Positions 25,483 through 34,757 of a stretch of DNA of 64,000 nucleotides are shown here, piece after piece (position 1 is the first letter of the stretch; each line of letters begins with the position of its first letter). The position numbers were made by a program, and so were the translations under genes. Under the pieces are notes generated by a model. It worked only from the letters and a program-made list of their open reading frames with translations. It did not search any database and was not told the origin of the DNA. Origin of the DNA: Phyllobacterium zundukense (lineage in GTDB: Bacteria > Pseudomonadota > Alphaproteobacteria > Rhizobiales > Rhizobiaceae); NCBI RefSeq assembly GCF_025452195.1, contig NZ_CP104973.1, forward strand, positions 3,145,001 to 3,209,000. The letters are read 5' to 3'.

Positions 25483-26442
25483 TCACTTCGGATGTCTGAG
25501 GCGGGGATTGGAAACAATCGCCACGATATCAGCAACAATATTGAGGCTGACATAGACAGCCGCGAAAACCAGCCCGCATGCCTGAACGACCGGAACGTCG
25601 CGTTTGGCAACGTGATCGACCAGATACTGGCCCATGCCGGGATAGACAAAGATGACTTCGACGACGACCACGCCGACGATCAGGAACGCGAGATTGAGCA
25701 TGACGACGTTGACGATGGGCGCGATGGCATTGGGGAAAGCGTGCCGCGTGATGATCTGGAATGGCGTCAGCCCTTTCAGTTCAGCCGTCTCGATATAAGC
25801 GGATTGCATAACGTTGAGGATTGCCGCTCGGGTCATGCGCATCATGTGTGCGAGAACAACAAGCGTCAGCACCGTAACCGGCAGGGCAATGGCGCTCAGG
25901 CGTTCGCCAAATGGCATCCCCTCGTAGACTGTCGATACACTCGGAAACCATTGCAGTTGCACGGCGACGAAGTAGATCAGCAGATAACCCGTGAAGAATT
26001 CCGGCAATGACGTCGAGGCGAGACCAAGCCCGGAGATGATCTTGTCGACCGGCCCATTGCGGTAGCGCACGGCGAGCAGCCCGAGGCCGATTGCCAGCGG
26101 AACCGAAACCACCGCCGCCGCCGAGGCTAGAAACAACGTGTTCCACAGCCGGTCCTTCAGCGACGTGGCGATGTCCTGCCCGCTGGAGAGAGCTGTGCCG
26201 AGATCGCCGGTCAGGATACCTCCAAGCCAGCGGAAGTAGCGGATATAGGCCGGATCATTGAGGCCCATGTCACGCCGCAGGTTTTCAAGCGCTTGCGGCG
26301 TGGCGGATTGCCCGAGAATGGATTGTGCGACATCTCCAGGCAGGATCTGCGTGCCGACGAAAATCAGCACGGAAACAGCAAGGAGAAGGAGTACGCCCAT
26401 CGCAATGCGCTGGGCGACCAGTTTAAGGACAGGCGTACTCAT
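25483..26442 (-). CDS. Dpp/Opp-type ABC transporter permease (DppB-like)
   Basis: A 319-residue permease of the DppB type, with an N-terminal span (IAMGVLLLLAVSVLIFVGTQ), a periplasmic region containing LGLNDP-like sequence (DMGLNDPAYIRYFRWLGG), and five further hydrophobic spans. The coupling-loop pattern is ETAELKGLTPFQIITRHAFP. It pairs with the DppC-like permease 10 bases downstream and follows the binding-protein gene by 10 bases, so all four components share one transcript. Confidence 0.93.
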   Translation of the reverse strand: MSTPVLKLVAQRIAMGVLLLLAVSVLIFVGTQILPGDVAQSILGQSATPQALENLRRDMGLNDPAYIRYFRWLGGILTGDLGTALSSGQDIATSLKDRLWNTLFLASAAAVVSVPLAIGLGLLAVRYRNGPVDKIISGLGLASTSLPEFFTGYLLIYFVAVQLQWFPSVSTVYEGMPFGERLSAIALPVTVLTLVVLAHMMRMTRAAILNVMQSAYIETAELKGLTPFQIITRHAFPNAIAPIVNVVMLNLAFLIVGVVVVEVIFVYPGMGQYLVDHVAKRDVPVVQACGLVFAAVYVSLNIVADIVAIVSNPRLRHPK

Positions 26443-26452
26443 CCGCCGACCT

Positions 26453-28042
26453 CTACGCGATCAGCCAGCAGCGCGACAAGGCATAACCGCCGCTCATCTC
26501 CTGATTGCCGTCCGGCACCCAGCCGCCAACCTTTTTGCTCGTCGCGTCGATGAAGTCGTTGAACATCGGCACGATGACACCGCCTTCGTCGCGCACGATG
26601 ACATTCATGTCGCGATACATTGCCTTGCGCTTGGCTTCGTCCAGTTCGCCGCGCGCCTGAAGCAGCATCTTGTCGAACTTCTCGTTGAAGAAGCGTGTGT
26701 CGTTCCAGTCTGCCTTGGAATAATAGGCAGTCGAGAACATCTGGTCCTGCGTTGGCCTTCCGCCCCAATAGGATGTCGAGAACGGCTGCTTGTTCCAGAC
26801 CTGCGTCCAATAACCATCGCCCGGTTCACGTTTGACTTCGATGGTGATGCCGGCCTTGGCAGCGCTCTGCTGGTAGAGCTGCGCCGCGTCGATTGCGCCT
26901 GGAAACGCTACATCGGACGTACGCAGAAGCACCGAACCATCATGACCGGACTTCTTGTAATGGAACGCCGCCTTGTCCGGATCGTATTTGCGCTGTTCGA
27001 TATCGTCCGAAAACAGCGGGTATGCCTTGTTGATCGGCGTATCGTTACCCACGGAACCGTAGCCGCGCAGAATGGTCTTCACCATCTCTTCGCGGTTCAT
27101 CGCGTATTTCAGTGCCAGTCGCAGATCCATGTTGTCGAACGGCGCAGTGTTGCAGTGGGCGATGAAAACATAGTGTCCCTTGCCCGCAACGTTCTGGATT
27201 GTAACACCTGGGACGCGCTTGACGAGATCGACGATCTTCGGCTCGACGCGGTTGATCATGTGTACCTGACCGGACTGGAGAGCCGCGGTGCGGGCCGTCG
27301 CGTCGTTGATGACGATGATCTCGATCTGCTCGGCGTGGCCGCGTTTGTCGCCGTCCCAGTAGTTGGGGAATTTCGTCCCGATATGACGTACGCCCGGCTC
27401 ATCCGTTACTACCTTGTATGGTCCTGTACCGATACCGGCAGTCGGCTTGTCCTTGCCGCCTCCCGGCTGGATCATCAGGTGGTAGTCATCCATCAGGAAC
27501 GGCAGATCGGCATTGGCTTCTTTCAGTGTGAAAACAACGGTATCGCCGTCTTTCTTCACGCTTTCGATGCCGCCCATGACACCGAGCGCACCGGATTTCG
27601 AATTGGCATCCGAGTGACGCTCCATCGTGGCGACGACGTCGTCTGGCGTCATCTCCTTGCCATCATGGAACTGTACGCCCTTGCGGATCTTGAAGGTCCA
27701 GACTTTGGCATCGTCCGAAGAGCCCCATTCCGTCGCGAGTTTCGGATTGAGCTTGCCGTCCGGCTGGATCTCGACAAGCTGTTCGCCCCATTGGCGGCCG
27801 AACTTGTACGGAACCTGGCTCTGCCACGTCGCAGGGTCGAGACTGTCAGTGGAAGCGCCGCCTTGCATGCCGGCTTTCAACGTTCCACCCTTGACCGGAC
27901 CTTCGGCAAGCGCGGCGCTCGAAAGCAGGGAGTTGGCGAAAACCGTGGTAACGCCAAGAGCCGCGGCGCGGCCGAGAAAGTCGCGGCGCGAAAGCTTGCC
28001 AAGTGCAACCCTGCGGCTGAGATAATCGAGTTCGTTTGACAT
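26453..28042 (-). CDS. ABC transporter substrate-binding protein, family 5, with Tat signal
   Basis: A 529-residue extracellular solute-binding protein of the peptide/nickel/opine family. The N-terminus carries a twin-arginine export signal (SRRDFLGRAAALGVTTVFA) and then an ALA-type cleavage site near residue 47. The mature part shows family blocks such as SLDPATWQS, TFKIRKGVQFHDGKEMTPDDV and IATHCNTAPFDN-like sequence. The Tat route implies folding before export. Substrate unknown. Its position after the carnitine operon and before a CocE-type hydrolase suggests peptides, acylated amines or a betaine conjugate. First gene of the importer operon. Confidence 0.9.
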   Translation of the reverse strand: MSNELDYLSRRVALGKLSRRDFLGRAAALGVTTVFANSLLSSAALAEGPVKGGTLKAGMQGGASTDSLDPATWQSQVPYKFGRQWGEQLVEIQPDGKLNPKLATEWGSSDDAKVWTFKIRKGVQFHDGKEMTPDDVVATMERHSDANSKSGALGVMGGIESVKKDGDTVVFTLKEANADLPFLMDDYHLMIQPGGGKDKPTAGIGTGPYKVVTDEPGVRHIGTKFPNYWDGDKRGHAEQIEIIVINDATARTAALQSGQVHMINRVEPKIVDLVKRVPGVTIQNVAGKGHYVFIAHCNTAPFDNMDLRLALKYAMNREEMVKTILRGYGSVGNDTPINKAYPLFSDDIEQRKYDPDKAAFHYKKSGHDGSVLLRTSDVAFPGAIDAAQLYQQSAAKAGITIEVKREPGDGYWTQVWNKQPFSTSYWGGRPTQDQMFSTAYYSKADWNDTRFFNEKFDKMLLQARGELDEAKRKAMYRDMNVIVRDEGGVIVPMFNDFIDATSKKVGGWVPDGNQEMSGGYALSRCWLIA

Positions 28043-28177
28043 ATCTATTCCCCTTCTTCTGCTTGCGACGCCCGGCGTCCCAATTCTGGTTTTTGTGAAT
28101 TATGCGACCTGATATCCGTAAATTTCAACCCTTTAAGTTTGGTATTTAAGACAACGCTGCAGATGCAGCGCCCAAAG

Positions 28178-30181
28178 TCAGATGTAATTACGTGCAATCG
28201 TCTCGGTAAAATCGCGCTCGAACACCGCATTGTCGTTCTCGTATGCTTCGATGCGCCCGGTCAGATAGAAATTGTGCTTGTCAGACCGCATCGTCGTGAA
28301 TGTCTCGGTGCGGATTCGCCAGTTGTCGCGGCCCGAAACTTCTGTCCAATGGGTCTCGCCATAGGCGGAAAGTGGATCGTCGGCGCTGATTTCCCAGCGC
28401 TCGCGCGCAACGCCGCCATGGATCAGTCCGTGATCCTTGTCCCGCGCTTCGCCGAAATCGTCTTCGATCACCAGACTGATCTTGCCTGTGACCTGATCAT
28501 GTTCGATCGACCGGCTGTTGCCGCCGGTGCGCAAAGTTTCGAGCTGCCACGGCGACGCGGCTTCCGGCTCCGGGAAGGTCCATTCGTCACCTGTCGCGAG
28601 CTCCCGCGAGGGGACGCTGATCTGCCCGCCCTCGATCGTGAGGCTGACATTCTCCGGCGAGGGCCAGACCATCGGCCAATAGGACGACGAGACGGCCACC
28701 CGCAATGTGTGACCGGCCGGCACGCGATAGGCAATATCGTCGAGCTTGAAGCTGATGTCGACGGCTTCTCCCGGCACAAGCGGCTCCGGCTTGTCGTGCC
28801 CGCTGCGATGGCAAAGATTGAATACACCATAGCTGATGCGCGTCGACGCACCATCCGGATGCACGTCGCAAAGCCGCACAGCGACCATGGCGACCGGCTT
28901 GTCGCTTGACAGCTTCAATTTTATCTCCGGCGCACCGACAATATCGATCGGCCTGTCCAGAACCGTGTCATAGCAAACCGAAAGCGCATCGTCGCGACGC
29001 TGGTCGCCGGGCATTTCCGGTCCGAGCCAGATCGCGCAATATTCGCCGCCCATCATGCCGCAATCCTGAGGCGATGCCACGAGATGGGAGAACTGGCCGG
29101 AGGCCTCGGACGCAAGAGACTTGTCCGCTTGCAGATGCAGCACTTCTGACGCAATCGCGTTGGACGGCCATTGCTGTTCTGCGATCCAGCGACCCGGACG
29201 TTCCGTATACCAGCTTTTGGGCCGCACCGAATCCATCAGATAAGCACGATAAGCCGGATCGTTCTCGACGCCGGTATCGATATCCTTGAGCCAGCGGTCC
29301 CACCAGCGCAGCGTTTCCTGAAGGAAGCCGATGCGCGGCTCGGGCACGGCGAAGTGCGGATACTTATGCACCCAAGGCCCGATGATGCCCTTGACCGGCG
29401 CGGTGATGCCCGCCATCAGCCGCGGCACGGCGTTCTTGTAGGCATCGCCCCAGCCACCTACGGCGAGTGTCGCCGCCTTGATCGCGGAAAAGTCCTCGCA
29501 GACCGAACCACGCTGCCAATAGGCGTCGCGCGTCTGATGGTTGAGCCAGACTGCTGGCAGGAAAGGCTCGTTGTCGAGCCGGTCGAGCCACATATCGCGC
29601 CATTTCTCGCCAACAAGCGCCGGGTCCGGCGCGCGCGACGAATAGGCGAGCATCGTCGCGCCCCAGCCGAGATTTTCGTTCAGCAGCAGGCCGCCCTTGT
29701 AATGAATATCGTCGGCATAACGGTCATCGGTCGAGCAGAGCGTGATGATCGCCTTCAGCGCTTCCGGTTGCAGCGCCGCCACCTGCAGCGAATTGAAGCC
29801 GCCCCAGGATATGCCCATCATGCCGACCTTGCCGGTCGACCAGGGCTGGGCTTCTATCCATTTGATCACCTCGCAGGCATCGGCCAATTCCTGCTCGGAA
29901 TACTCGTCCTCCATCAGCCCTTCGGAATCGCCATTGCCGCGCATGTCAACGCGCAGGCAGGCGTACCCGTGGCCAGCGAAATATGGGTGAGTGAGGTTGT
30001 CCCGCGCCGTGGTGCCGTCGCGTTTGCGATAGGGGAGAAATTCGAGAATGGCAGGAACCGGAGTCTGCTCGGCACCGTCTGGCATCCAGACTCTCGCCGA
30101 AAGCCGGCAGCCGTCGGGCAGGATGATGCCCATATCGGCGTGCTCGTGGATATTATGCTGAAAAGTCTCGACTGTCCGCAT
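28178..30181 (-). CDS. CocE/NonD-family serine hydrolase (X-Pro dipeptidyl-peptidase-like)
   Basis: A 667-residue hydrolase with an alpha/beta-hydrolase N-terminal domain and a jelly-roll C-terminal domain. The nucleophile S125 sits in GMMGISWGGFNS, and LEFLPYRKRDGTTARD followed by VDMRGNGDSEG matches the peptidase S15/cocaine-esterase group. Such enzymes cleave acyl esters, amides or Xaa-Pro bonds. No signal peptide, so cytosolic. I chose the ATG at 30181, with AAGGG upstream, over a longer frame whose first 39 residues look non-coding. It is co-directional with the Dpp-type importer but separated by 135 bases, so it may be transcribed separately or upstream of it, acting on imported substrate. 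Confidence 0.85.
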   Translation of the reverse strand: MRTVETFQHNIHEHADMGIILPDGCRLSARVWMPDGAEQTPVPAILEFLPYRKRDGTTARDNLTHPYFAGHGYACLRVDMRGNGDSEGLMEDEYSEQELADACEVIKWIEAQPWSTGKVGMMGISWGGFNSLQVAALQPEALKAIITLCSTDDRYADDIHYKGGLLLNENLGWGATMLAYSSRAPDPALVGEKWRDMWLDRLDNEPFLPAVWLNHQTRDAYWQRGSVCEDFSAIKAATLAVGGWGDAYKNAVPRLMAGITAPVKGIIGPWVHKYPHFAVPEPRIGFLQETLRWWDRWLKDIDTGVENDPAYRAYLMDSVRPKSWYTERPGRWIAEQQWPSNAIASEVLHLQADKSLASEASGQFSHLVASPQDCGMMGGEYCAIWLGPEMPGDQRRDDALSVCYDTVLDRPIDIVGAPEIKLKLSSDKPVAMVAVRLCDVHPDGASTRISYGVFNLCHRSGHDKPEPLVPGEAVDISFKLDDIAYRVPAGHTLRVAVSSSYWPMVWPSPENVSLTIEGGQISVPSRELATGDEWTFPEPEAASPWQLETLRTGGNSRSIEHDQVTGKISLVIEDDFGEARDKDHGLIHGGVARERWEISADDPLSAYGETHWTEVSGRDNWRIRTETFTTMRSDKHNFYLTGRIEAYENDNAVFERDFTETIARNYI

Positions 30182-30377
30182 TATCACCCTTCGCCTCGTC
30201 AAAGAGTCGGGAAAATGGCGAATGCTCACCGGCTTTTGCACCGCCGGTGATACGCGTCCCATCTTTCTCGTCTTTTGCGAGGTGTTCCTTTTGCCCACAC
30301 TATGCGCATCTGCTCAGCGACACGCCTCCAACACTTGCGACATAAGTCCCGTCATTTGCGCCACAACCAGAAAACGC

Positions 30378-31217
30378 TCAACCAAGCTTCGACGGTATCA
30401 TTCTCTCCACGCGCCGGAACAGCATGACGATGATACCCGTGATCACGAGATAGCCCGCCGCCAGCAAAAGCAGCGGTTCGTAAGTAAGAAACGTATCCTG
30501 CCTGACGCGCGATGCAACCGAGTATAGATCGACAACAGTGATGGTCGCGACCAGCGGTGTGGATTTCAGCTGCAGCACGGCTTCGCCCGCCAACGTCGGC
30601 AGCGCCCTGTGAATGGCTTGCGGCAGCCAGATACGGCGGAAGATCGTAAAGCGCGGCATGCCGAAAGCGCGTGCTGACTCCAGTTGTCCCTTAGGAACTC
30701 CCGCAAAGGCGCCTCGCATCACTTCGCCCTCATAACCGGCGTAAGACAGCGTCAGGGCAAGGACGGCATAGGGCCACGCCTGTCGCAGGTAAGGCCAGAG
30801 CTCGGATCCTCTGATCCACGGATATTGTGGGAAAAGCGAACCGAGGCCGTAATAGAGCAGCCAAAGCTGCACGAGCAGCGGCGTACCGCGAATGACAGTG
30901 CAGAACGCTCGCGCCGGAATGGCCAGGAACGCCGGGCCGGAGGCCTGCGCCAATCCCAGGGGAACCGCCAGCAGAAAACCAAGGACGACCGTTACGACAA
31001 GTATCCAGATAGTCCGCCACAGACCCTGCAGGATCAGACCGCCATATTGCGGCAGCCAGTCCCAACGCATGAACAAAGCCGCCGAAGCCACAAGCGCCAA
31101 CCCGATGAGAATGAGCACGATACGATGCGGCGGCAGCTTGCTCGTCTGCGCGCTCGGATCCTTCTCCTTGTGAATCGGAAATGTCTCGACCGGAACTTCG
31201 ATTTGCGTTTCGCTCAT
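30378..31217 (-). CDS. Polar amino-acid ABC transporter permease (HisM-like)
   Basis: A 279-residue permease of the His/Glu/Arg/opine family. A 45-residue cytosolic N-terminus precedes five spans. The coupling-loop block ESARAFGMPRFTIFRRIWLP is conserved, as is IRGTPLLVQLWLLYYGLG. It overlaps the stop of the companion permease by one base (TAATG). With the second permease, binding protein and ATPase it forms a complete importer, divergent from arginine-metabolism genes, so arginine, ornithine or a methylated or opine relative is the probable cargo. Confidence 0.92.
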   Translation of the reverse strand: MSETQIEVPVETFPIHKEKDPSAQTSKLPPHRIVLILIGLALVASAALFMRWDWLPQYGGLILQGLWRTIWILVVTVVLGFLLAVPLGLAQASGPAFLAIPARAFCTVIRGTPLLVQLWLLYYGLGSLFPQYPWIRGSELWPYLRQAWPYAVLALTLSYAGYEGEVMRGAFAGVPKGQLESARAFGMPRFTIFRRIWLPQAIHRALPTLAGEAVLQLKSTPLVATITVVDLYSVASRVRQDTFLTYEPLLLLAAGYLVITGIIVMLFRRVERMIPSKLG

Positions 31218-31969
31218 TACCGCGCCTCCTTCACCGAAGGCATGCCGCGCCGCGCCCGTTTCTCAACCCATTCCAGGATGACACTGGAGAACAACGTAAT
31301 GAACAGATAAAGCGCACCGGCTGCGAGGTAGAACGTCATATAGGCTTTCGTCGTCCCGGCGGCCTGACGCGTTTCCAGTGTCAGTTCGCTGAAGCCAACG
31401 ACTGCAAGCAGCGCCGTGTCCTTGGTCGAAATGAGCCAGAGATTGGCAAGCCCGGGCAACGCGTGCGGCAACATCGCCGGCAGCGTGATGCGGCGCATCA
31501 TCAGCACAGGCGACATGCCGTAGGCCCTCGCCGCCTCGATCTCGCCTTGCGGGATGGCTTTGATTGCGCCCCGCAGCACTTCCGTCGCATAGGCACCCTG
31601 GACAAATCCGAGCACGACGATACCGGCAACGAGGCCGCTGATGTCGACACGCTGATACCCCATCCCCTCTAGGATACGGTTGATCAGGTCCGTTCCCGCA
31701 TAATAGAGCAGGATAATCATCACCAGCTCGGGAATTGCCCGCACCATTGTCGTATAGATTGCCGCCAGATCGCGTGCGATCGGACCGCCATAGAGTTTCG
31801 CGTATGCGCCGAATGTTCCGATAATCAGGCCCATACCAAACGCGCCGAAAGCGATCTGCAGTGACCGGACCAGCCCGCGCAGAAGGTTGGCGCCCCAGCC
31901 TGGCGCAAAAGGAGATAGAAGATCTAGAGCGCCGACAATTCCGGCGGGGATAATCGATGCGTCGGCCAA
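31217..31969 (-). CDS. Polar amino-acid ABC transporter permease (HisQ-like)
   Basis: A 250-residue permease with five spans. Family blocks are LLRGLVRSLQIAFGAFGMGL, TMVRAIPELVMIILLYYAG and the coupling loop EAARAYGMSPVLMMRRITLP. It partners the HisM-like gene it overlaps. The gap to the upstream binding-protein gene is 82 bases and contains a strong hairpin, a common arrangement that keeps binding-protein message more abundant than permease message. Confidence 0.93.
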   Translation of the reverse strand: MADASIIPAGIVGALDLLSPFAPGWGANLLRGLVRSLQIAFGAFGMGLIIGTFGAYAKLYGGPIARDLAAIYTTMVRAIPELVMIILLYYAGTDLINRILEGMGYQRVDISGLVAGIVVLGFVQGAYATEVLRGAIKAIPQGEIEAARAYGMSPVLMMRRITLPAMLPHALPGLANLWLISTKDTALLAVVGFSELTLETRQAAGTTKAYMTFYLAAGALYLFITLFSSVILEWVEKRARRGMPSVKEAR

Positions 31970-32014
31970 GCCGTCCTCGATTCAGCGTCAAATGCAGGTT
32001 TCGAACTATGAAAC

Positions 32015-32042
32015 GGCCGGAGTTGGAAACCCAACCCCGGCC
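32015..32042 (-). terminator. Intercistronic stem-loop between binding protein and permease
   Basis: GGCCGG-A-GTTGG, loop AAAC, CCAAC-C-CCGGCC: an eleven-pair GC-rich stem with one A.C bulge position. It lies 10 bases after the binding-protein stop on the minus strand and 45 bases before the HisQ-like start. There is no U run, so it is better read as an mRNA-protecting or attenuating hairpin than a full terminator. Confidence 0.72.
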
Positions 32043-32051
32043 CAAACTCAA

Positions 32052-32834
32052 TCAGCCGCCATACATGTCGATGGTGAAGTACTTCTTCGAGATTTCGTCA
32101 TACTTCCCGTTGGCCCGGATTTCTTTGATCGCCGCGTTGAACTTTTCCTTCATCGCGGTGTCGCCCTTGCGCACGCCAACGCCAACGCCCGGCCCGAGGA
32201 TCTCCAGATCATCGGCGACCTTGCCCTTGATGTCGCAGCAAGCCTTGCCTTCAGGGGTGGCAGCAAAGGTTTCCAGCGCCAGTCCATCCGCCTGGGTAGC
32301 GTCGATGCGTCCGGCAGCCAGATCCTGGTTGGCCTCATCCTGCGTCTGATATTCCTTGATCTCGGCCGCAGTGTCAGCGAAATGCTTCTTCGCGTAGGCC
32401 TGGTGCACGGTCGAAACCTGTACGCCAAGGATCTTGCCCTTCAGACCTTCGGGTGTCGCATCCATCTTCTCGTCCTTGGAGCCGAGAATCAACGTCGGGG
32501 TATTGTAGTACTTGTCCGAAAAATCGATCGTCTTCTCGCGTTCCGCGGTGATCGACATCGAAGCTGCAATGATGTCGATCTTCTTCGTCGTCAGCGCCGG
32601 AATGATACCGTCCCACGAAACCGGCGTGATGACGCAGTCGAGCTTGGCCGCTTCACACATCGCCATGGTGATGTCGATTTCCCAGCCCTGCCATTTGCCC
32701 GATGCATCGGGCGACGCGAAAGGCGGATAGGGTTCGGCGGCAATGCCAACCTTGACCTGCTCGGCATTGGCTGCACCGAGGCCGGCAACCACAAGCACAA
32801 CGGCAGCTGCCGTTGTTTTCAGAAAAGACTTCAT
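32052..32834 (-). CDS. Polar amino-acid ABC transporter substrate-binding protein
   Basis: A 260-residue periplasmic family-3 binding protein. A signal peptide (MKSFLKTTAAAVVLVVAGL, cleaved after ANA) precedes VKVGIAAEPYPPFASPD, the usual first strand. GWEIDITMAMCEA and the hinge block TAEREKTIDFSDKYYNTPTLI are typical of Lys/Arg/Orn/His and opine-binding proteins. I chose the ATG at 32834 with GGAG six bases upstream; an ATG four codons earlier would place that ribosome site inside the gene. First translated product of the importer after the ATPase gene. Confidence 0.92.
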   Translation of the reverse strand: MKSFLKTTAAAVVLVVAGLGAANAEQVKVGIAAEPYPPFASPDASGKWQGWEIDITMAMCEAAKLDCVITPVSWDGIIPALTTKKIDIIAASMSITAEREKTIDFSDKYYNTPTLILGSKDEKMDATPEGLKGKILGVQVSTVHQAYAKKHFADTAAEIKEYQTQDEANQDLAAGRIDATQADGLALETFAATPEGKACCDIKGKVADDLEILGPGVGVGVRKGDTAMKEKFNAAIKEIRANGKYDEISKKYFTIDMYGG

Positions 32835-32893
32835 TCTTATCTCCATTGGTTCAACTGTTCCCCAGGGTTGCTCCCTGTATTGGTTTTAGTCAC

Positions 32894-33730
32894 TTATGAA
32901 ACAGTTCGGATAAACTGTTTCAAACGTTCAGATTTTGGCGATCCGAATAGTTGTTCGGGAGGCCCTTCCTCCTCGACGATTCCATTGTGCAGGTACATCA
33001 CGTGGCTCGCCACTTCGCGGGCGAACTTCATCTCGTGGGTGACCAGAAGCATCGTCCGGCCCTCTTTCGCGAGGTCGGCAATGACCTTCAAAACCTCGCC
33101 GACAAGCTCGGGGTCGAGCGCTGATGTTGGCTCGTCGAAGAGCATCACACGCGGCTGGATGGCCAGCGCACGCGCGATTGCGCCGCGCTGCTGCTGTCCG
33201 CCGGACATATAGGCGGGATAGACATCGCGCTTGGCTGAAAGACCGACGCGCTCGAGAAGCTGCTCGCCGATGGCCATCGCCTCGTCGCGCCTCATGCCGA
33301 GCACATGCACCGGCACTTCGATGACATTCTGGATCAGCGTCATATGCTGCCAGAGATTGAAGTTCTGGAACACCATGCCGAGCCGGCTGCGAATGCGCTC
33401 GATCTGGCGGCGATTGGCCGGAACCTGGCCGCCGTGACCGTCACTGACCATTTTGACGTCTTCGCCATTGATGCGAATGACGCCGCTGGTGGGATTTTCA
33501 AGGAAATTTATGCAGCGAAGAAACGTGGACTTGCCCGAGCCACTGCCGCCGATCATGGCGACGACATCGCCATCCTTGGCTGACATGGAAACGCCTTTGA
33601 GCACTTCAAGCGCGCCGAACCGCTTGTGCAGGTTCTCGATGTGGATAGCTTCAGCCTGTTCAGCCGCGCCCGGTTGGAAAGGATCCGCCGCAACGGCTAC
33701 ATTCGCCGTCATTCCGGGATTCCCGCGCAT
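32894..33730 (-). CDS. Polar amino-acid ABC transporter ATPase (HisP-like)
   Basis: A 278-residue ABC ATPase. The P-loop GGSGSGKSTFLRCINFLE, the signature MSGGQQQRGAIARAL and the Walker B LFDEPTSALDP are complete. The N-terminus has about 25 extra residues before the first strand; a second in-frame ATG six codons in may be the real start. It leads the importer operon: ATPase, binding protein, two permeases. It is divergent from the dimethylargininase-TetR-aruHI genes, 156 bases apart. Confidence 0.92.
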   Translation of the reverse strand: MRGNPGMTANVAVAADPFQPGAAEQAEAIHIENLHKRFGALEVLKGVSMSAKDGDVVAMIGGSGSGKSTFLRCINFLENPTSGVIRINGEDVKMVSDGHGGQVPANRRQIERIRSRLGMVFQNFNLWQHMTLIQNVIEVPVHVLGMRRDEAMAIGEQLLERVGLSAKRDVYPAYMSGGQQQRGAIARALAIQPRVMLFDEPTSALDPELVGEVLKVIADLAKEGRTMLLVTHEMKFAREVASHVMYLHNGIVEEEGPPEQLFGSPKSERLKQFIRTVS

Positions 33731-33886
33731 AGCTGTCGTGCATGCTCAATCATCAGTTATTCGATCCGCCTCTTTTGTCAGCATGGGTCTTGATTGCCCG
33801 AATTTAGCCCATCACACCACTTGCGCTCTAATTATGCAAGCGTATAAATACACAGACGAGCAATTTTTCGAGAGCACCCCCAAACT

Positions 33887-34757
33887 ATGTCATTCGGTTC
33901 GCAGTCCATGGCCCTTCCCTTGAAACGCGTCATAATGCGCATGCCGGACAGGGTCATGGCCGGCGCCGAGCGTGACGTCTGGCACTATGGCCCGCAGTTC
34001 GATCCGCGCCGCGCATCCGAACAGCACAAGGTCTTCGCCGATCTTGTCGCCCGGTCCGGTGCCGACATTACCTGGATACGCGATGGCAACGACGCCCTCT
34101 CGGATCTCGATATTCACCCATGATCCTTCGCTCGTCACCGATAAAGGCGCGGTGCTCCTGCGCATGGGCAAGGACCTGCGCCTCGACGAGCCCGATCTGC
34201 ATCATGAAACCTACCGCGAGATGGATGTCCCGGTTCTTGGCCGCATTGAAGCGCCGGGCACCGTCGAAGGCGGCGATTGCGTCTGGATCGATAGCAATAC
34301 CTTGGCTGTCGGGCGCGGTGTTCGCACCAACCAGTCCGGCATCGAACAGCTCTCAGCGATCTTGAAGCCCCTCGGCATCACAGTTCTTGGCTTCGATCTA
34401 CCGCTCTGGCATGGCGAAGAAGCCTGCCTGCATCTGATGTCGATCATTTCCCCATTGGCCGAGGATTTGGCGCTGGTGCACCTGCCACTGCTGCCTGCCG
34501 CCTTCTACCAGCTCCTGAAGGAGTGCGGCATCCGCCTCGTCGTGGCGCCGGAAGAAGAGTTCGCCGCGAGCAATGGGCTTAATCTGAATGTCTTGCCGAC
34601 TGCCCCCTATGAGGTGATCGCCGTTGCCGGTTTTGACAAGACCAAGGCTGCCATGGAAGCCGCTGGGTGCACAGTCACCACATTCGAGGCCGATGCCCTG
34701 TGCATCGCCTGCGAGGGTGGCCCCACCTGCCTGACCCGGCCCGTCTGGCGCCAATGA
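33887..34757 (+). pseudogene. Dimethylargininase (DDAH) family gene, frameshifted
   Basis: The DDAH / arginine-deiminase fold hydrolyses methylated arginines (or arginine analogues) to citrulline plus an amine. The first 72 codons from 33887 (RVIMRMPDRVMAGAERDVWHYG to DGNDALSD) are in one frame and end in TGA at 34121. Homology resumes in another frame as SIFTHDPSLVTDKGAVLLRMGK and continues to the end. Removing one base, around C34106, joins GNDALSD directly to SIFTHDP. Active-site features are in the second part: GTVEGGDCVWID, WHGEEACLHLM with the histidine, and the C-terminal nucleophile cysteine in EGGPTCLTRP. So the gene is intact but for one base; an assembly error is possible. The stop overlaps the TetR start (ATGA). 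The exact start is uncertain. Confidence 0.82.

Noticed and set aside
26258..28039. A 593-codon open frame on the plus strand opposite the family-5 binding-protein gene
   Set aside because: High GC keeps the opposite strand open. The minus-strand frame has a Tat signal and family motifs; the plus frame has arginine/histidine-rich random composition and no domain.
33972..34103. Reading the downstream dimethylargininase frame as a complete gene with its own start
   Set aside because: The first 45 codons of that frame show no homology and the missing N-terminus is present in the other frame, so a frameshift explains the data better.
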